Assembly (NCBI GenBank): GCA_035771165.1
Contig: JAWNZC010000229.1
Location: 219,501-283,500, forward strand
Source: Paragorgia papillata
Lineage: Eukaryota > Cnidaria > Anthozoa > Scleralcyonacea > Coralliidae
Reading direction: 5' to 3'
DNA: 64,000 nt
Shown here: positions 10,888 to 22,710 of the stretch, in pieces
How positions within the stretch are numbered: the first letter of the stretch is position 1
Layout: the number at the start of each line of letters is the position of its first letter
The notes under the pieces: generated by a model
What the model saw: only the letters and a program-made list of their open reading frames with translations
Told to the model about the DNA's origin: nothing
Databases searched by the model: none
Program-made: the position numbers and the translations under genes

Positions 10888-11639
10888 ACCTCTTCCCACT
10901 CAGTGTCGGCACCTTTGATGTAAACGTCCTCGCGAAATGTCGGCCTCGCAATCCCGGCGCCATTTTGAAAGTAAGTGCCCCCAGGAAATTAGCCCTCTCG
11001 TCCTTGCGACCCTCAGGCTCCTGTATTCAATTACTCTTGGCCTTCGTGTGACCTTTTAATTAACTCTATATTGTTATCTATCTATATAAATAATATTTAG
11101 TTAACTAAATAAGTAATTTACTTTAGAAAACGATTCTTTGGAGATAGAATTCTTTGACCACGAGGTTATTAAAACTTCAAGTGAGCGGATACTACGGGTA
11201 AAAGTCCGTGGCAAAAAAGTCCTGCACTCGCAAAGTCGGGTTTTACATTTGCCGATTTTGCCGACACATTTGTTTATAGAAAAAGATTGCTAACAATTTC
11301 GGAACTACGCATTGTTGAAATACATCGGGTACGTATGTTGTTAGAAATTTTATAAGCTTTCATTTCGTATATAATTCAAATTTTAGTGTTACCTGTAACT
11401 TTTTAAAATGTTCAAAATGTTCTCACGATGGTTCGTAAAATAAGAATTATATAATGGAAATGGACTCCTCACAAGTGTTATAGAATTTTGGATTTTGTTT
11501 TTAAATACTAAACGCAAAACCCTGAACTGCATATTTGAAACAGAGGATACTGTCAAGTGCTATTCATGTCAGAACTTTTAATTTTCTTGCTGGGAAGTAT
11601 TTTTAAATATGAAAAAAACATCATTATTTTTGTCTGGAC
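10887..11639. other. Unassigned; contains one copy of a dispersed ~100 bp repeat
   Basis: No gene seen. Around 11292-11390 lies a copy of the repeat that recurs at 29440-29530, 37330-37425, 41340-41450 (inverted) and in part at 52510-52562. Its hallmark is GTATGTTGTTAGAAATT followed by AAGCTTTCATTTC. Confidence 0.55.
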
Positions 11640-14600
11640 CGTCTGAAATTTATGTATTTCTTAAGCTTTTTGTACCCTGAACTTGTCAATGCAGAAGGAA
11701 TACCAAAGGACGGCATTCTGCAAAGAAACGAAGTGGTCTTAACTGCATATGGGGGGGGGGGGCGAGATTGCCCAATTTGGAACAATATATAAGCATTCCT
11801 TGTCAACACAAAGGGAGAAATCTCAAGTGCATATTTTATGTCACTGATGCATCAGGTCCTGCCATCCTGGGAATAAAAGCATGTAGAGCGCTTAATTTGG
11901 TTGCATTGGAAATTAAAACCCTGCCGGGAAACAAAGCCCATAGTGACGCGAGTAATGGGTCCAGTGGGGGAGAGACAATTCCCAGTGGTAGGAAGGAAGT
12001 GAGGCCAGCTGACCAATCAGAAATAACAAGCCAAGCATGCAGTGAGAAAATACTCTGAGAACTATATCAAACCTTCATTGCCCATTGCAAATCGTTATGG
12101 AATTAAGGATAAAGAGCATCTGATTGAGATGTACCCAGAGTGTTTTGATGGGACCGTTGGGTGTTTTGAAGATTATACCTATCATGTTACTGTAGACCCT
12201 AAGGTTAAACCAGTCATCCATGCATCCCGAAGAGTACCATTAGAACCAATGGACAGGCTGAAGTCGGAGCTTGATGAAATGGCGAAAGAAGAAATAATAG
12301 TGAAGGTAACCAAACCTACTGATTGGGTCAATTCCCTAGTTATCAGAGAGAAGTCAAACGGAAGACTTCGATTATGCCTTGATTCCAAGGACTTAAACGA
12401 AGCAATAAAGAGGGACCACTATCCCACACCTACATTAGAAGAAATCACACCAAAGCTAGCTGGAGCCGCAATGTTTAGCAAGTTAGATGCTCGAAGAACG
12501 AAAGAATCGTCTCATTTAACCACTCTCAATACACCGAATGATCGGTATAGATTCCTAAGAATGCCTTTTGGTCTCCGAATGAGTCAAGATGTATTTCAGT
12601 TCAAAATCGATGAAGCGTATCGCAATTGCCCTGGGGCCGCAGGAATTGCAGACGACATCGCAGACAGTCCATGGCAAAGATGAGTCAGACCATAATCTAC
12701 ATCTACACAAAGTAATGGAATGCACAAGGAAAACTGGCATTAAGCTCAACGAAAAGAAGTGCACCGTCAAGACCACAAGTGTAGTTTTTTGGCATGCTGT
12801 ACACACCCAAGGGAGTAAAGCCTGACCCAGAGAAAGTCCTAGCTATACAGAATATGGAACAACCCAAAGACAAGAAAGAGTTACATACATTCCTTCGTTT
12901 TATCAATTACTTGGCACCGTTCATGCCTAACCTGGCCAGTTATATACAGCACCACTGAGAGAACTTCTCAAAGCCAATGTCGAATACAGTTGGACTCCAT
13001 CGCATACAAGAGCTTTTGAGACACTCAAATGCCAAATCAGCACTGAAACCACACTAGCTCACTACGACAGAAGCAAACCAGTTGTTTGCAAGTAGACGCA
13101 TCGAACAAAGGTTTGGGTGCGTCGAAAGCTCTAACCTCGACAGAAAGTCGATATGCTAAGTCTACGGCTGTGAAAAGTTTCATACTTACCTGTATGGAAG
13201 GCACTTCGTAGTAGAAAGTGGTCATCGTCCCTTAGAGCAGATTCACAAGAAGAACCTCATCATGGCACCTCCTCGATTTCAAAGGATGCTTCTACGCATA
13301 CAGCCGTATGATTGCACGATTAAGTACAAACAAGGCAAAGAAATTATGATTGCCGACGCGTTATCATGGTTATCTCCACAAGACAAGCGGGAAATACCAG
13401 GGATGCACGTTAAATACATCACTTGGTAGAAATCACACCTGTCAAGCTAAATCAGATAAAAGAGGAAACCGCTAGAGATGGAACTCTTCAGATCCTCTCC
13501 CAACAAGTCATCCAAGGGTGGCCTGATGGTATTAAGAAAGTTCAACCAGCCTTAAAGCCTTATTGGACCAACAGAGATGACATCTCCATTCAAGAAGGAG
13601 TCCTATTGCTTGGAAGTCGAATAATAATTCCAGAATCTCTTCGGCAGATGGTAATGCAAGAAATCCACAACGGTCATCTGGGAATGGAGAAATGCAAGCT
13701 TCATGCGAAATCATGTGTCTATTGGCCCGGTATCTACAAGAGATTGAGAGTACAGTGGCTTCATGTCCAGCCTGTAAGAAATTCCAGAATTGCCAGCAGA
13801 AGGAGTCAATGATTCCGAAGGAGATTCCGCCAAGACCCTGGCACACCGCAAGCGCAGACCTTTTTAAGGTGGATCAATCATGGTATATAGTAATTGCAGA
13901 TTACTACTCCAAGTTTCCATTCGTTAGGAAACTAAATAATATTACCGCAGCAGCTGTGGTCAACGTCACTTGAACGATCCTTTCCGAACATGTACAAGGT
14001 ATTCCCGAAGTACTAATTTGCGACAATGGAACGCAATTTACCTCAGCTGAATTTCAAAGCCTAACAAAGCGGTATGGTTTTAAAGTGGTGACATCATCTC
14101 CGTACTACCCAAGAGGACATGGCTTCATAGAAAGGCAGGTCCAAACTGTCAAGATGATTTTAGTGAAATGCAAAGAATCTGGAGCAGACCCAAATCTAGC
14201 TCTATTAACATTACGAGCTACACCTTTGAGAACACGAGTGATCATGAGATCTCCAGCGGAACTTCTCAATGGAAGAGCGTTTCCAACGACCCTACCAGTG
14301 AAGGTAATTCCACTGAGCGACCAAGAAGAAACAAGAAAACTCTTATCAGCGCAGCAAGAGGAACACATCGCCTGGTATGACAGAAATTCCAAGACAATGC
14401 TAGTGCTCTTCCAGGACCAGCCTGTGCAAGTGCAAAATCCGGTAAAAAAAACGTGGAGCCCTGCTAAGATAAGGAAAGTTGAGGAAACACCAAGGTCTTA
14501 CGTTGTGGAAAACGAATCGGGTGTCCAGTTAAGAAGGAATCGGATCCACATCAAACCAGATGTCCGGAAGACAAGATTTTCAACAGCCATCCAAATTCCA

Positions 14601-14888
14601 AAAGAGGATTCAAGCTTCGGACAAAACGATGTAAATCCTCCTGACGGATCAGAAATAAGAACACGTTCGGAACGTTTGAGTAAGAAACCTGATAGATTTA
14701 CACCTTAGTATGTCAGATATTATTAGAGAAAATTGACATTAACTTACAGTACATTTATTGACATTATTTTTGGTGACATTATAGTTCATTAAGAAGTCAG
14801 GTTTATAGAGTATAATTTAACATTTGTTTATAGCGGGATATTTTCAAAAAATTCGGGAAAATAGTATTTAGTCTTAAAGAAAGAGGAA
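11640..14888 (+). pseudogene. Decayed Gypsy-type retrotransposon pol (protease, RT, integrase)
   Basis: Order of remnants: a retropepsin C-terminal part (about 11690-11930, with AILGIK), then a Gypsy reverse transcriptase (12060-12680). The RT has the RLCLDSKDLNEAI and RFLRMPFGLR motifs and GIADDI in place of the usual YVDD box. Connection/RNase H remnants (12680-13400) are broken by stops and frame changes. An integrase follows (13420-14560) with an H-H-C-C zinc part, ADLF and CDNGTQFTS aspartates, GFIERQVQ glutamate and a C-terminal domain. Frame is lost at a poly-G run (11751-11762) and at least five other places. No gag or 5' LTR is seen, so the 5' end is truncated. Ordinary transposon remnant, not a host gene. 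Confidence 0.88.
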
Positions 14889-15089
14889 TGTTACATAGTG
14901 TGTTATGATTTTAATAGTCATATCCGGTTCGACACTTCCAGATCAATTATGTGTATATAAGACCAAGTACTTTGGCCTCTACCGTAACTCTCTACAGATC
15001 ACTGTTGTATATACAAGTAATATAATCTGCATCAAAGAAGTTCAATCTGTATGAATCTTTACGAAATATAAGTGAAGAAGAACACAACA
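14889..15089 (+). repeat. Probable 3' LTR of the Gypsy element
   Basis: A purine tract (AAAGAAAGAGGAA, 14876-14888) precedes TGTTACATAG. About 200 bp later the sequence ends ACACAACA, giving the TG...CA boundaries of an LTR. A TATA-like GTATATAAGACC lies inside. No second copy was found in the window, so the right boundary is inferred. Confidence 0.6.
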
Positions 15090-15625
15090 ACCCGTATTAG
15101 CTACGCATGCGTAGAACGAATATCTTGCGTGTAAACGTCATCAATACACGCGAGACCAAGCGAGGCTGGCGCGAGATGAATGAGGAGCGAAGGAGCGTTG
15201 TGGTACATGTGGGTTCATACGATAAAATTAGGAAGATAAAAGACAATAATGGATCCGTTGAAGAGGATACTAGGGATATTGTAGGATATCAAGCATTTGC
15301 TGACTTGAAATCAAATATGACGGGAAAATTAAGCGAAGAACAAGGTGCGATCTAGTATCGTAAACTTCCATGTAAATTGTAAAATGACTAAAATCTGTTG
15401 TTTGTTGGCCGTTAACTACCCCCAAAGGAAGTCGGGTTGTTTTGTTGGCAGATTTGTGTACCCAATTGGCATTTAAAACGGATTTTAAAGTTCGAATCAG
15501 TCGTGGACTAGTATATTTGACGACTGACGAAGTGACGATTTGACATAAAAGTAAACAAACCCAATCAACTAAACTTTGATTGATTTTTTCTTTGTCTTGA
15601 TTTTGTTTTTGGCTATATATAGACA
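15090..15625. other. Unassigned; one 82-residue open frame of unknown origin
   Basis: Immediately 3' of the LTR. The frame at 15107-15355 (+) encodes a charged, basic-then-acidic peptide (WREMNEERRSVVVHVGSYDK near the middle) and matches nothing I know. A TAGCTACGCATGCGTAG hairpin precedes it. It could be a leftover retroelement segment or chance. Confidence 0.3.
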
Positions 15626-15675
15626 GCTCGCAGCCCGAAAAAAATTTCTTTCAGAAGAAATTTCGGGCTGCGAGC
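15626..15675. repeat. Strong 50 bp hairpin
   Basis: GCTCGCAGCCCGAAA (15626-15640) and its exact complement TTTCGGGCTGCGAGC (15661-15675) flank an inner TTTCTT/AAGAAA stem. No T-run or gene context points to a function. Confidence 0.8.
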
Positions 15676-15816
15676 AGGCTATTGAGAAAGATTTCTGGTA
15701 TGAACCTCAGATATTTCTTAAACAGAAGCTAATTCAAATATGAAAATCTCACTGGGAGAATCAGCACAAAAGCCTTAGAATTTGGAATATTTCACCACTA
15801 CTTAAGCCTGGTTTCC

Positions 15817-15856
<40 letters not shown>

Positions 15857-16002
15857 GACTTTATTTCAGTATATCCACAAAGGTGGCTCTTCACCTGAAA
15901 TATCTATCTATACAATAAATAAAATAGCTATATAATTTCTATAGTGACAAGTAAAAAATAAAAAATAAAAAGTAATATCAATTATAAAAAAAAGCAGTAT
16001 CT

Positions 16003-16488
16003 CTATATATTGTCAAAGCGAAATTTGGCTTCATGCAATAAATAGTTAAAAGTGTATTCGCGAAACACATTAAAATCGGAACAGTTACGCGTTTCTAATG
16101 GTAAGTTATTAAAAAGCTTAGCAGCTTGATCTTGAAATGTATGTGAGATCATGGGAATCTCGAGAGAGATGCCCGAATTTGACCTCAAAGTTCTGGTAGG
16201 CTTTACAATGTTTAATGTTAGATAACTCGGCCAGTTGGAACTATGTATTGCTCTGTGTGTTGCCTTGAGAAGATTCCATTGTAATTGTTCTTTTACGGGT
16301 AGCCATTTCAACTTAATAATATCATCCAAGCCTGCATAGCGTCCAAGGACAAAACTGGCCGTTGCTTTTTGTACTCTTTGAAGACGGTTTTCGAGGTAGT
16401 CGGGTAGATTATGATACACAATACAATTGAAGTACAATTTTGACAAAACCAAGGCTTGAGCAACAGTTTTCCTGATGTTAAAGGGCAA
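16003..16488 (-). pseudogene. LINE reverse transcriptase C-terminal part (frameshifted)
   Basis: Encodes the CR1-type C-terminal extension (ALVLSKLYFNCIVYHNLPDY, then LQRVQKATASFVLGRY). It belongs to the RT ORF upstream but is separated from it by an in-frame stop near 16700 and by a frameshift near 16490. Confidence 0.8.
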
Positions 16489-16699
16489 AATGCATGTTTT
16501 TCAATTTTCTCAAAGTTGCCAGGGTGGCGTAACAGGATGATGAAATATGTTTTATGTTTTCCTCCCATCTGAAATTCTCATCTATATGCGTTCCAAGTAG
16601 CTTTGTTGAACGAACTCTTTCTATGGCAATATTGTTAACACTCAAGTCAGAGTCAGCTTCTAAATGATTAGAGAGTGCAAGGTCGACAACTGTTTGGTG

Positions 16700-18646
16700 C
16701 TAATTATGATATTTCGTTTTAGTAGGGTTAATGGCTAAATTACACTTGTCAGCCCAGTTTTCGATGTTAACGAGGTCTGATTTTATCGTAGAAAGGCATT
16801 TTTCAAGTTCAGCAGGTCTTGCGTGGGCATAAATAGTGCTATCGTCTGCGTATTGGTGACACGTGGCAGTTACGGATGATTGGAGATCCGCGACATATAT
16901 GTTAAATATAAGTGGACCCATTATTGACCCTTGCGGAACTCCAAAGTGCACCTTGAGCAAGTTTGATTTCTTGTCGTCAATCTGTACAAACTGTTCTCTA
17001 TCGCAGAGGTAGTTGATTGTCCACTCTAGATACGATCTTGACAACCCAAGCTGGTGCATTTTATCCAATACGACTTTATACTTCACGGTGTCGAAGGCTT
17101 TCGAGAAGTCTGCAAGTACCATTAGGGTAACTTCGCCACGTTTCCTTGCCTTTAAGATATCGTTCCTTATTCCTAGGAGTACTGTTGAAGTAGAGTGTCC
17201 TTTCCTAAATCCTGATAATTTACCAGCTAAAAGATGATTAGTTTCTATAAAGTCAACAACTTGATTGTGAACACTTCTCTCATAGATTTTAGATAGGACC
17301 GGTAGGATTGAGATAGGCCGGTAATCATCATTGGAACGTGGGTTGTTTACCTTAGGTATAGGAGAGATTCTTGCTTGCTTCCAGGTTTTAGGGAAATCCA
17401 AGGACTCAATGAAGCAGTTGATAATGCCAGTTAATGGACCAGCAAGAGTCTCAGCTACAGGTTTCAAGAACTTGGTAGGGATAAGATCAGGCCCAGTCGA
17501 AACGTCGAGTCTCATTGAACGCAGCTCCTTAAGGACTTCTGAAATTGAAGTTGGTTTAATGGAAAAGGTTTCTTGCTCGATGTCATTCTTTAGGATACTG
17601 AACGACTTAATATAGTCCATAAGAGTAGCTTTAGAATCAATTGATACATCACCAGTAGTTCTTGTTGCTGTGGATGCGAAGTGTCCATTTAGGGTGGAAA
17701 CATCACATCTTAAAGGTTGAGGACTGGGATTTAGTATCCGATGGATTACCTTCCAGACTTGCTTTGGTTTTGAGGATAAGGCTTTGTTAACAAACTTATT
17801 TCGGGCGGTCTTGATTTTCTTTTTAAGAAGATTTCTAATATCACGGAACTTCTGCCAGTTTTCGTCAGTTTTTGTAGTATGTGCTTTGCGACGTAAATCG
17901 TCCCTTAGAAGTTGAGTGTTTTTAATATCTTCGTCATTCAGCCAGGGTGCTGGTGGTCGAGTGAGTTTAGTTCGCTTAATGGGAGCATGTCTTTCGATGC
18001 ATTGAAGTATGAGCTCATTCAGGATGTCCAGTTTATCATTAGGGTCGTCAAAGGTATCGATAATGCTAAAGGGGATGGTGGAAAAGTCATTTTTAAAAGC
18101 TTTCTCATCGTAGGTTCGCTCGTTCCTGATATATTTAAATCTAGGTGCAAAGCGAGTAATACGTACGTCCACACAAACATAAGGTGCATCGTGATCGCTG
18201 ATATTGCTGCATGGTAGAACATTTGAGTACTTGACTTGCTTAGGGTTGTTGGATATGATATGATCAATTAAGGTTTCACTTACACGTGTAGTTCTAGTAG
18301 GCTGACTGATATGTTGATACAAATTAAAGACACAAAGTAAATCATGGTATTGCTGTGTTGTCGGATGTGATGGTTGCAGCAAGTCAATGTTGAAATCACC
18401 AGCTAGCAAAAGAAGTCCATTCCATGATGAGGATAGGTCACTAAACAGGTTTTCCATTTCATTGAACCACAGTTGAGTATTAAGAATCCGCGTAGATCTG
18501 TAAAAAGTTCCCAGTAATAGATTGCTATTTTTATTTTCCCCTTTTATTTCAATCCAAAGCTGCTCCAGAGTCGGATATCTGTTTTCAATGTCTTTCCGCC
18601 TTTTATATTTAATAGAGTCCTTAATATAAGCGCCAACTCCATGCAC
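16700..18646 (-). pseudogene. LINE endonuclease C-terminal half and reverse transcriptase
   Basis: 648 codons. The first 160 contain the end of an APE-type endonuclease (LLLAGDFNIDLL, then ETLIDHI and the SDHDAP motif). Next come a basic linker (residues 215-290), then RT motifs: NDDYRPISILPVLSKIYE, LADFSKAFDTV, FGVPQGSIMGPLIF and the catalytic QYADDST. It ends prematurely at a TAG near 16700, within a segment whose same-frame continuation is plainly homologous. The start Met is internal: the real frame continues from the upstream ORF through a one-base shift near 18640. Confidence 0.85.
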
Positions 18647-19745
18647 CTCCCTTTATCTGATCTCTATTTTTGAACTCATGGCAGTAACCAGGGATGGATA
18701 CATGGTCTAATAACAAGCGGTTATCCTTCAGCCAAGTTTCACTCAAGGTAATGATGTCGAAGCTGTACGTTTGAACTGTTAATAAGAACTCATTGAAGCT
18801 CGATGACATACTTTGTGTATTCAAGTGCAATATGGATAGATTAGATCGGCGACTATCTAAAGCATCAAGATGAAGGTCAGATCCGAGATTCTGGGCGAGA
18901 TGTTCAATAGTCTCACTTGTATCAAGAGCATCCAAGTGTTTATAGCTGTGAAAAGGAAGCTCAGTGATAGTGCAGTTATCGCAGATCCAGTTTAAGGGGC
19001 TGCTGGACTGTACACTTTTTACTTGTGTGCATAAAATATTAGCACAACGGAAATGAGTTAGCTCCATACATTTTTCACAATAAAAACGCTTCTGATTTTT
19101 TGCTACCTTCTTTAAACATTCTGGGCACTTCGGCTTTTTAGAAGTGGTAGATTTTTGCAAACTGGTAGGTCCTGGTTGGGTTTCAATATCACCGCATCGA
19201 ATTAAGATCAACGAAAAAACAGCCGGGTTGTATGTAGCAGTGCCATTAGACGAATAAGTACATCTCGATTGCAAGAAACGCTTTTTCCGATATTCCCATA
19301 GGATAATGCCGTGTGTTCGTATGCAAATTCGAGGAGGTTTATGTTCATCCAGGCGAAGCGAACCAAACTTCGTCAAAATATGCTTACACGTAGCATAAGA
19401 TATTTCAAACAGAAACAACTTCTCAGATAGAAAAGGCACTTTACATTCGTAACTCACACCGTCCACAAACCGTTGTGTCGCCTCAAGTTTACCATTTACT
19501 GATAACATGAAGACGAAACTCAAACTAAAATCGCTTCCATGTCTCTTGCCGTGGCAATTTGAATTTAATTCCACAAAGCGACCAATATCTTCGCCATAAA
19601 CCTGTTTAAATCTTTCACAGTGAATCCTATCAGTGCCATATTTACCTGCCGTTGTTTTCTGGTAATTCCAAACCCCAGCCAAATAGGGCAAAGCATAAAT
19701 AACAAAAAGTACCACGGAGCACAGAAACCCATGACCGACCGACAT
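18621..19745 (-). pseudogene. LINE ORF N-terminal part: leader domain, 2A-like motif, PHD finger, endonuclease start
   Basis: 374 codons. Residues 1-26 form a hydrophobic leader (MSVGHGFLCSVVLFVIYALP). Residues 27-183 are an unrecognised domain. Next is LILIRCGDIETQPGP, close to the 2A consensus (D-V/I-E-x-N-P-G-P) but with Gln for Asn. A PHD-like zinc finger follows (CPEC, YCEKC, H-x2-C, WICDNC), then the first motifs of an APE endonuclease (LSILHLNTQSM, then IITLSETWLKDN). A frameshift near the 3' end separates it from the next part of the same protein. Confidence 0.8.
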
Positions 19746-20262
19746 TTAAGTGGCCTATACACGAGCCGCCAGTTTGTCGGCGTCCTGCCGGCGACTTATT
19801 ATAGCCTGCGACTTATTATAGCCTGCGACCTAACGCCGACAAGGAATTTTTAATGGTAACAGATTGCGCCGAAATATCTACGAATTTTTTATGGAAACGT
19901 CTGACGACGACATGCCGGCGAGGCAGCCATCTCTCTAACATCATGTGATCAGTGTTAGCCAATCGAAGTATGGGTAGGAGGCGCCATAAATAATGTCATC
20001 ATTTTTTCAAGCCACGTGCCAGCAACGCCGCCGGCCACATTCTCAACTTTGCCGGCGATGACTGCGGTCGGCAGGACGCCGACATGCCGGCGGCTCTTGG
20101 GCTATATGGAAACCAGGCTTTATTTGAAGGTTATTAGGGCAATCCTCCAGGGAGAAATGGGGCTATAAATTAGCTTCAAACCCACAGAAACTAGCATTTA
20201 CGCTTAGAACGCCCATACGGCAGTGTAGGTTTATCAAGAGTTAGGATGGGGTACAACCGTTC

Positions 20263-20460
20263 GTGGTGCTACAGCTGAGCTTTACCGTCAAACCGATGGC
20301 TTCCCCGGTTCGTCCACAGCCCATTGATGTGGATATTCTTCATGAGTTGGCCAAACCAGAGGCGGAAATCCCTGCCCCGAATGTTATTGGTGTTGCAGAA
20401 TTACCACAGCCTAACCGACAAGTAGTTGCCGAAGTTGAAATTCCACAGGACCCAGACTAG
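20263..20460 (+). CDS. Short proline-rich open frame inside the recombinase element
   Basis: The first ATG in good context is at 20296, giving about 54 residues beginning MASPVRPQPIDVDILHELAK, then rich in Pro, Val and Glu, and ending at a TAG. It overlaps the 17 bp direct repeat at the element's inner edge. I do not recognise it; it could be the remnant first exon or leader ORF of the recombinase element, or chance. Confidence 0.3.
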   Translation: MVLQLSFTVKPMASPVRPQPIDVDILHELAKPEAEIPAPNVIGVAELPQPNRQVVAEVEIPQDPD

Positions 20461-20997
20461 TTCCTAGTCCTCTTTTCTCTCGAACTTATGTTGGTGACGT
20501 CACAGGATAAGGGATCGAGCGAGAGGACTAGCGGAAAATGTTCATCTTTATCACTATCATGAATCCTGCTGGAGCTCGGATTCTTTAATCTTTATGAACG
20601 AGGGCACTTAAACAACTTCTTCTTCTTGAGAGCAGACAGCAAACGAGTAGGTTTTGTTTTACATTACGTTAAAAGGTCGTTACATACGAGGCTTTATAAA
20701 GTAGTGTTCGGCGTAGGAAGTGATTGTGTTGAAACACATTTATACAAATGGAAATATGCTATTTTAACGTTTCGGCAGTAGACCAACCTTGCAATATGAT
20801 GTTATAAAGAATTGTGCAGACCGACGTGAGTGTTATCTGCCTTGGTTTTCCGCCAAACGACCGTTTGGTGCCTGTATAATTTGGGGCCAGTTTTGGGGCC
20901 AGATTTGGGGCCAAGCAAAACATTTTATTCCAGGCCTCTCACAATTTCGGTCTGTCGCTCGACTTTAAAAAAGAGGCCTGGGGACATGCCACCAAAC
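20461..20997. other. Small palindrome and unassigned DNA
   Basis: CTAGTCCTCTTTTCTCTCG (about 20464) and GATCGAGCGAGAGGACTAG (about 20513) form inverted ends of a 70 bp palindrome. The rest has no credible gene. GGGGCCAG recurs three times near 20883-20915. Confidence 0.5.
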
Positions 20998-21710
20998 TCA
21001 GTAGTGTGTGTCGACCAACCTCGTCCCCAGGGCGTTTGGCAAAGGCTGGAATCTCGTCAGAAAATATTCCAATATATCTGGAAAATTTTCCCGCCAGATT
21101 GACCACCGGGCTTCCGGTCTATGTAATGAACTGATTTAATTAATGATTAAATAAGCCGTTGTATTAAGTCACTCTACGAGACATCCAACATGCTAGAATA
21201 GCTCAAAATAACCTTAACACACTGAAATAAACAAAATACACTTGCCGTGGTTGTTGTTTGTGGCGAATTTGCGATGATATATGTTGGTTTGAAGAGTTTC
21301 GTGATTGCTCCAGACCAACCCATAATAATAATATTAACGGGTTGTTATTCTGGAGCAATCACGAAACTTAACCAACATATCATCGCAAACTCACCACAAA
21401 CAACCCAGGCAAGTGTATTTGTTTATTTCAGTGTGTTAAGGTTATTTTGAGCTATTTTAGCATGTTGGATTTCTCGTAGAGACAATAAATTGTGTTGACT
21501 TGTACAACGGCTTATTTAATAAATTCAGTTGATTCAAATATATAAGCTGACGTACATACGACCGGTGGTCAATCTGGCGGGAAAATTTTCCAAATATATT
21601 GGAATATTTTCCCACGTGATTCCAGCCTTTGCCAGGGCGTTTGATCGGCCTGCTCGCTTCCGTTCTCAAACATCCTGGGGACGAGGTTGTGTGTCGACTT
21701 GTTCTTAAAA
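20998..21710. mobile_element. Fold-back MITE, ~300 bp arms
   Basis: The left arm starts at GTGTGTCGACCAACCTCGTC; the right arm ends with its inverse (GACGAGGTTGTGTGTCGAC, about 21678-21696). The arms meet around 21320-21340 with a tiny loop. They share TCTGGCGGGAAAATTTTCC, CAAAGGCTGGAATC and AGCTCAAAATAACCTTAACA. A 30-40 bp insertion is present in the right arm only. No gene. Confidence 0.8.
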
Positions 21711-22706
21711 CATATGTGACCCTCCTGTTGGGCGTCCGTTTACTTACTGGCGGTATTAATCGTGTGGTAACTATATTTCCCCGGGCCATGTGTTGTTATA
21801 AATTTGGCTCGATTGGGAGACCTTTCGCTAACGTACTGGTGTTGGGTCGTTCTGATAACATCGCCGCCGGTTTGTTCTTTAATTCTTTTCTAAGCATATT
21901 TTGTACATATTGATCGGATTAGTTTTTGCGATTTTTATTCCCTAGTGTCGGGCAGTTTTGCCTAATTTCGCTCCTCTATTCATGCATGTATCGGTTGTTA
22001 TATTCCGCGCTAGGTTTTATCTCCCGTTGAAGGTTTCGCTGTTCATCTTGGGTCCCGTATCTTGCCTGATTTATTTTATGTCCGTTCTTGTGTTGACTAA
22101 TTCATTATTCTCCGAGCCATGTATCTCCTTGGTTAGTTTATCTCGATCCTATGTGTTACTTTGTTTGCAACGTTTGCAGTTCATTTCGTTTATCGCGTTT
22201 TAAATGTGTTGGAGCGCTCGTTTACTTTGCCCATGTGCCATGGGTTGGCTGGAGTCTACTTAATTAATACGTCCTGTCCTAAAACCACTCTCAACAACGG
22301 GTTTCGCCAATTTACAAATTAACATGGTATTACCACAAAGATAATACCACATCATTTGAATCGTCTTTACCTCTACTATTCAAATTTTGGGGTTTTGGGT
22401 CATGTCAGACAGCTCATTTTGCAAATTATGCTTATTTATGCCAAATATTATTAAAATAATATGATTTTCAGAAAAATGTTGAATATTTAAACAATAAATG
22501 ACTTTACCACCAAACCGTTGTAGAAATAAAATGAAAAGCAGTATTTCCCAAATTCAAATTGAAAAATTAAAGCAATACTAATGAAACGCGAATATCATCT
22601 TGATTTTTTATTATTTATCATTGTGACCGTCTCCATTTTGGGCAATTTACAATTAAAAACAGAAATATACCAGAATTTACGACCATAACACATCATCACC
22701 ATCATT
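21711..22706. other. Interior of recombinase element; no intact gene
   Basis: Several short frames with no recognisable homology. A single palindromic box (GCCATGGGTTGGC, near 22236) resembles those clustered at 23870-24031. Confidence 0.4.
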
Positions 22707-22710
22707 TTAA

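Larger units (their letters stand above)
15821..19762 (-). mobile_element. Nearly full-length CR1-like LINE, minus strand
   Basis: The 3' end is an (AAT)n tract (15821-15855, plus strand). Reading 5' to 3' on the minus strand: an N-terminal domain behind a hydrophobic leader (from 19745), a 2A-like motif (19193-19167), a PHD-like zinc finger, an AP-type endonuclease and a reverse transcriptase with the YADD box. Frames are broken at about 18640 (inside the endonuclease), by an in-frame stop near 16700, and by a frameshift near 16490. It is recently inserted but no longer coding-intact. Confidence 0.88.
15804..20120. mobile_element. MITE with GCCTGGTTTCCATAT ends, split by a LINE
   Basis: The left end AAGCCTGGTTTCCATAT (15804-15820) is the inverse of TATATGGAAACCAGGCTT (20103-20120). 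The remaining right part (about 19763-20120) is rich in GCCGGC and GTCGGCGTCCTGCCG inverted motifs. The LINE sits just inside the left end. Removing the LINE restores a symmetric element (CCATATA next to CCTATACACGAGCCGCC). Confidence 0.75.

Noticed and set aside
11768..12825. Host aspartic protease or RT-like gene
   Set aside because: Domain order and integrase downstream identify a decayed Gypsy retrotransposon.
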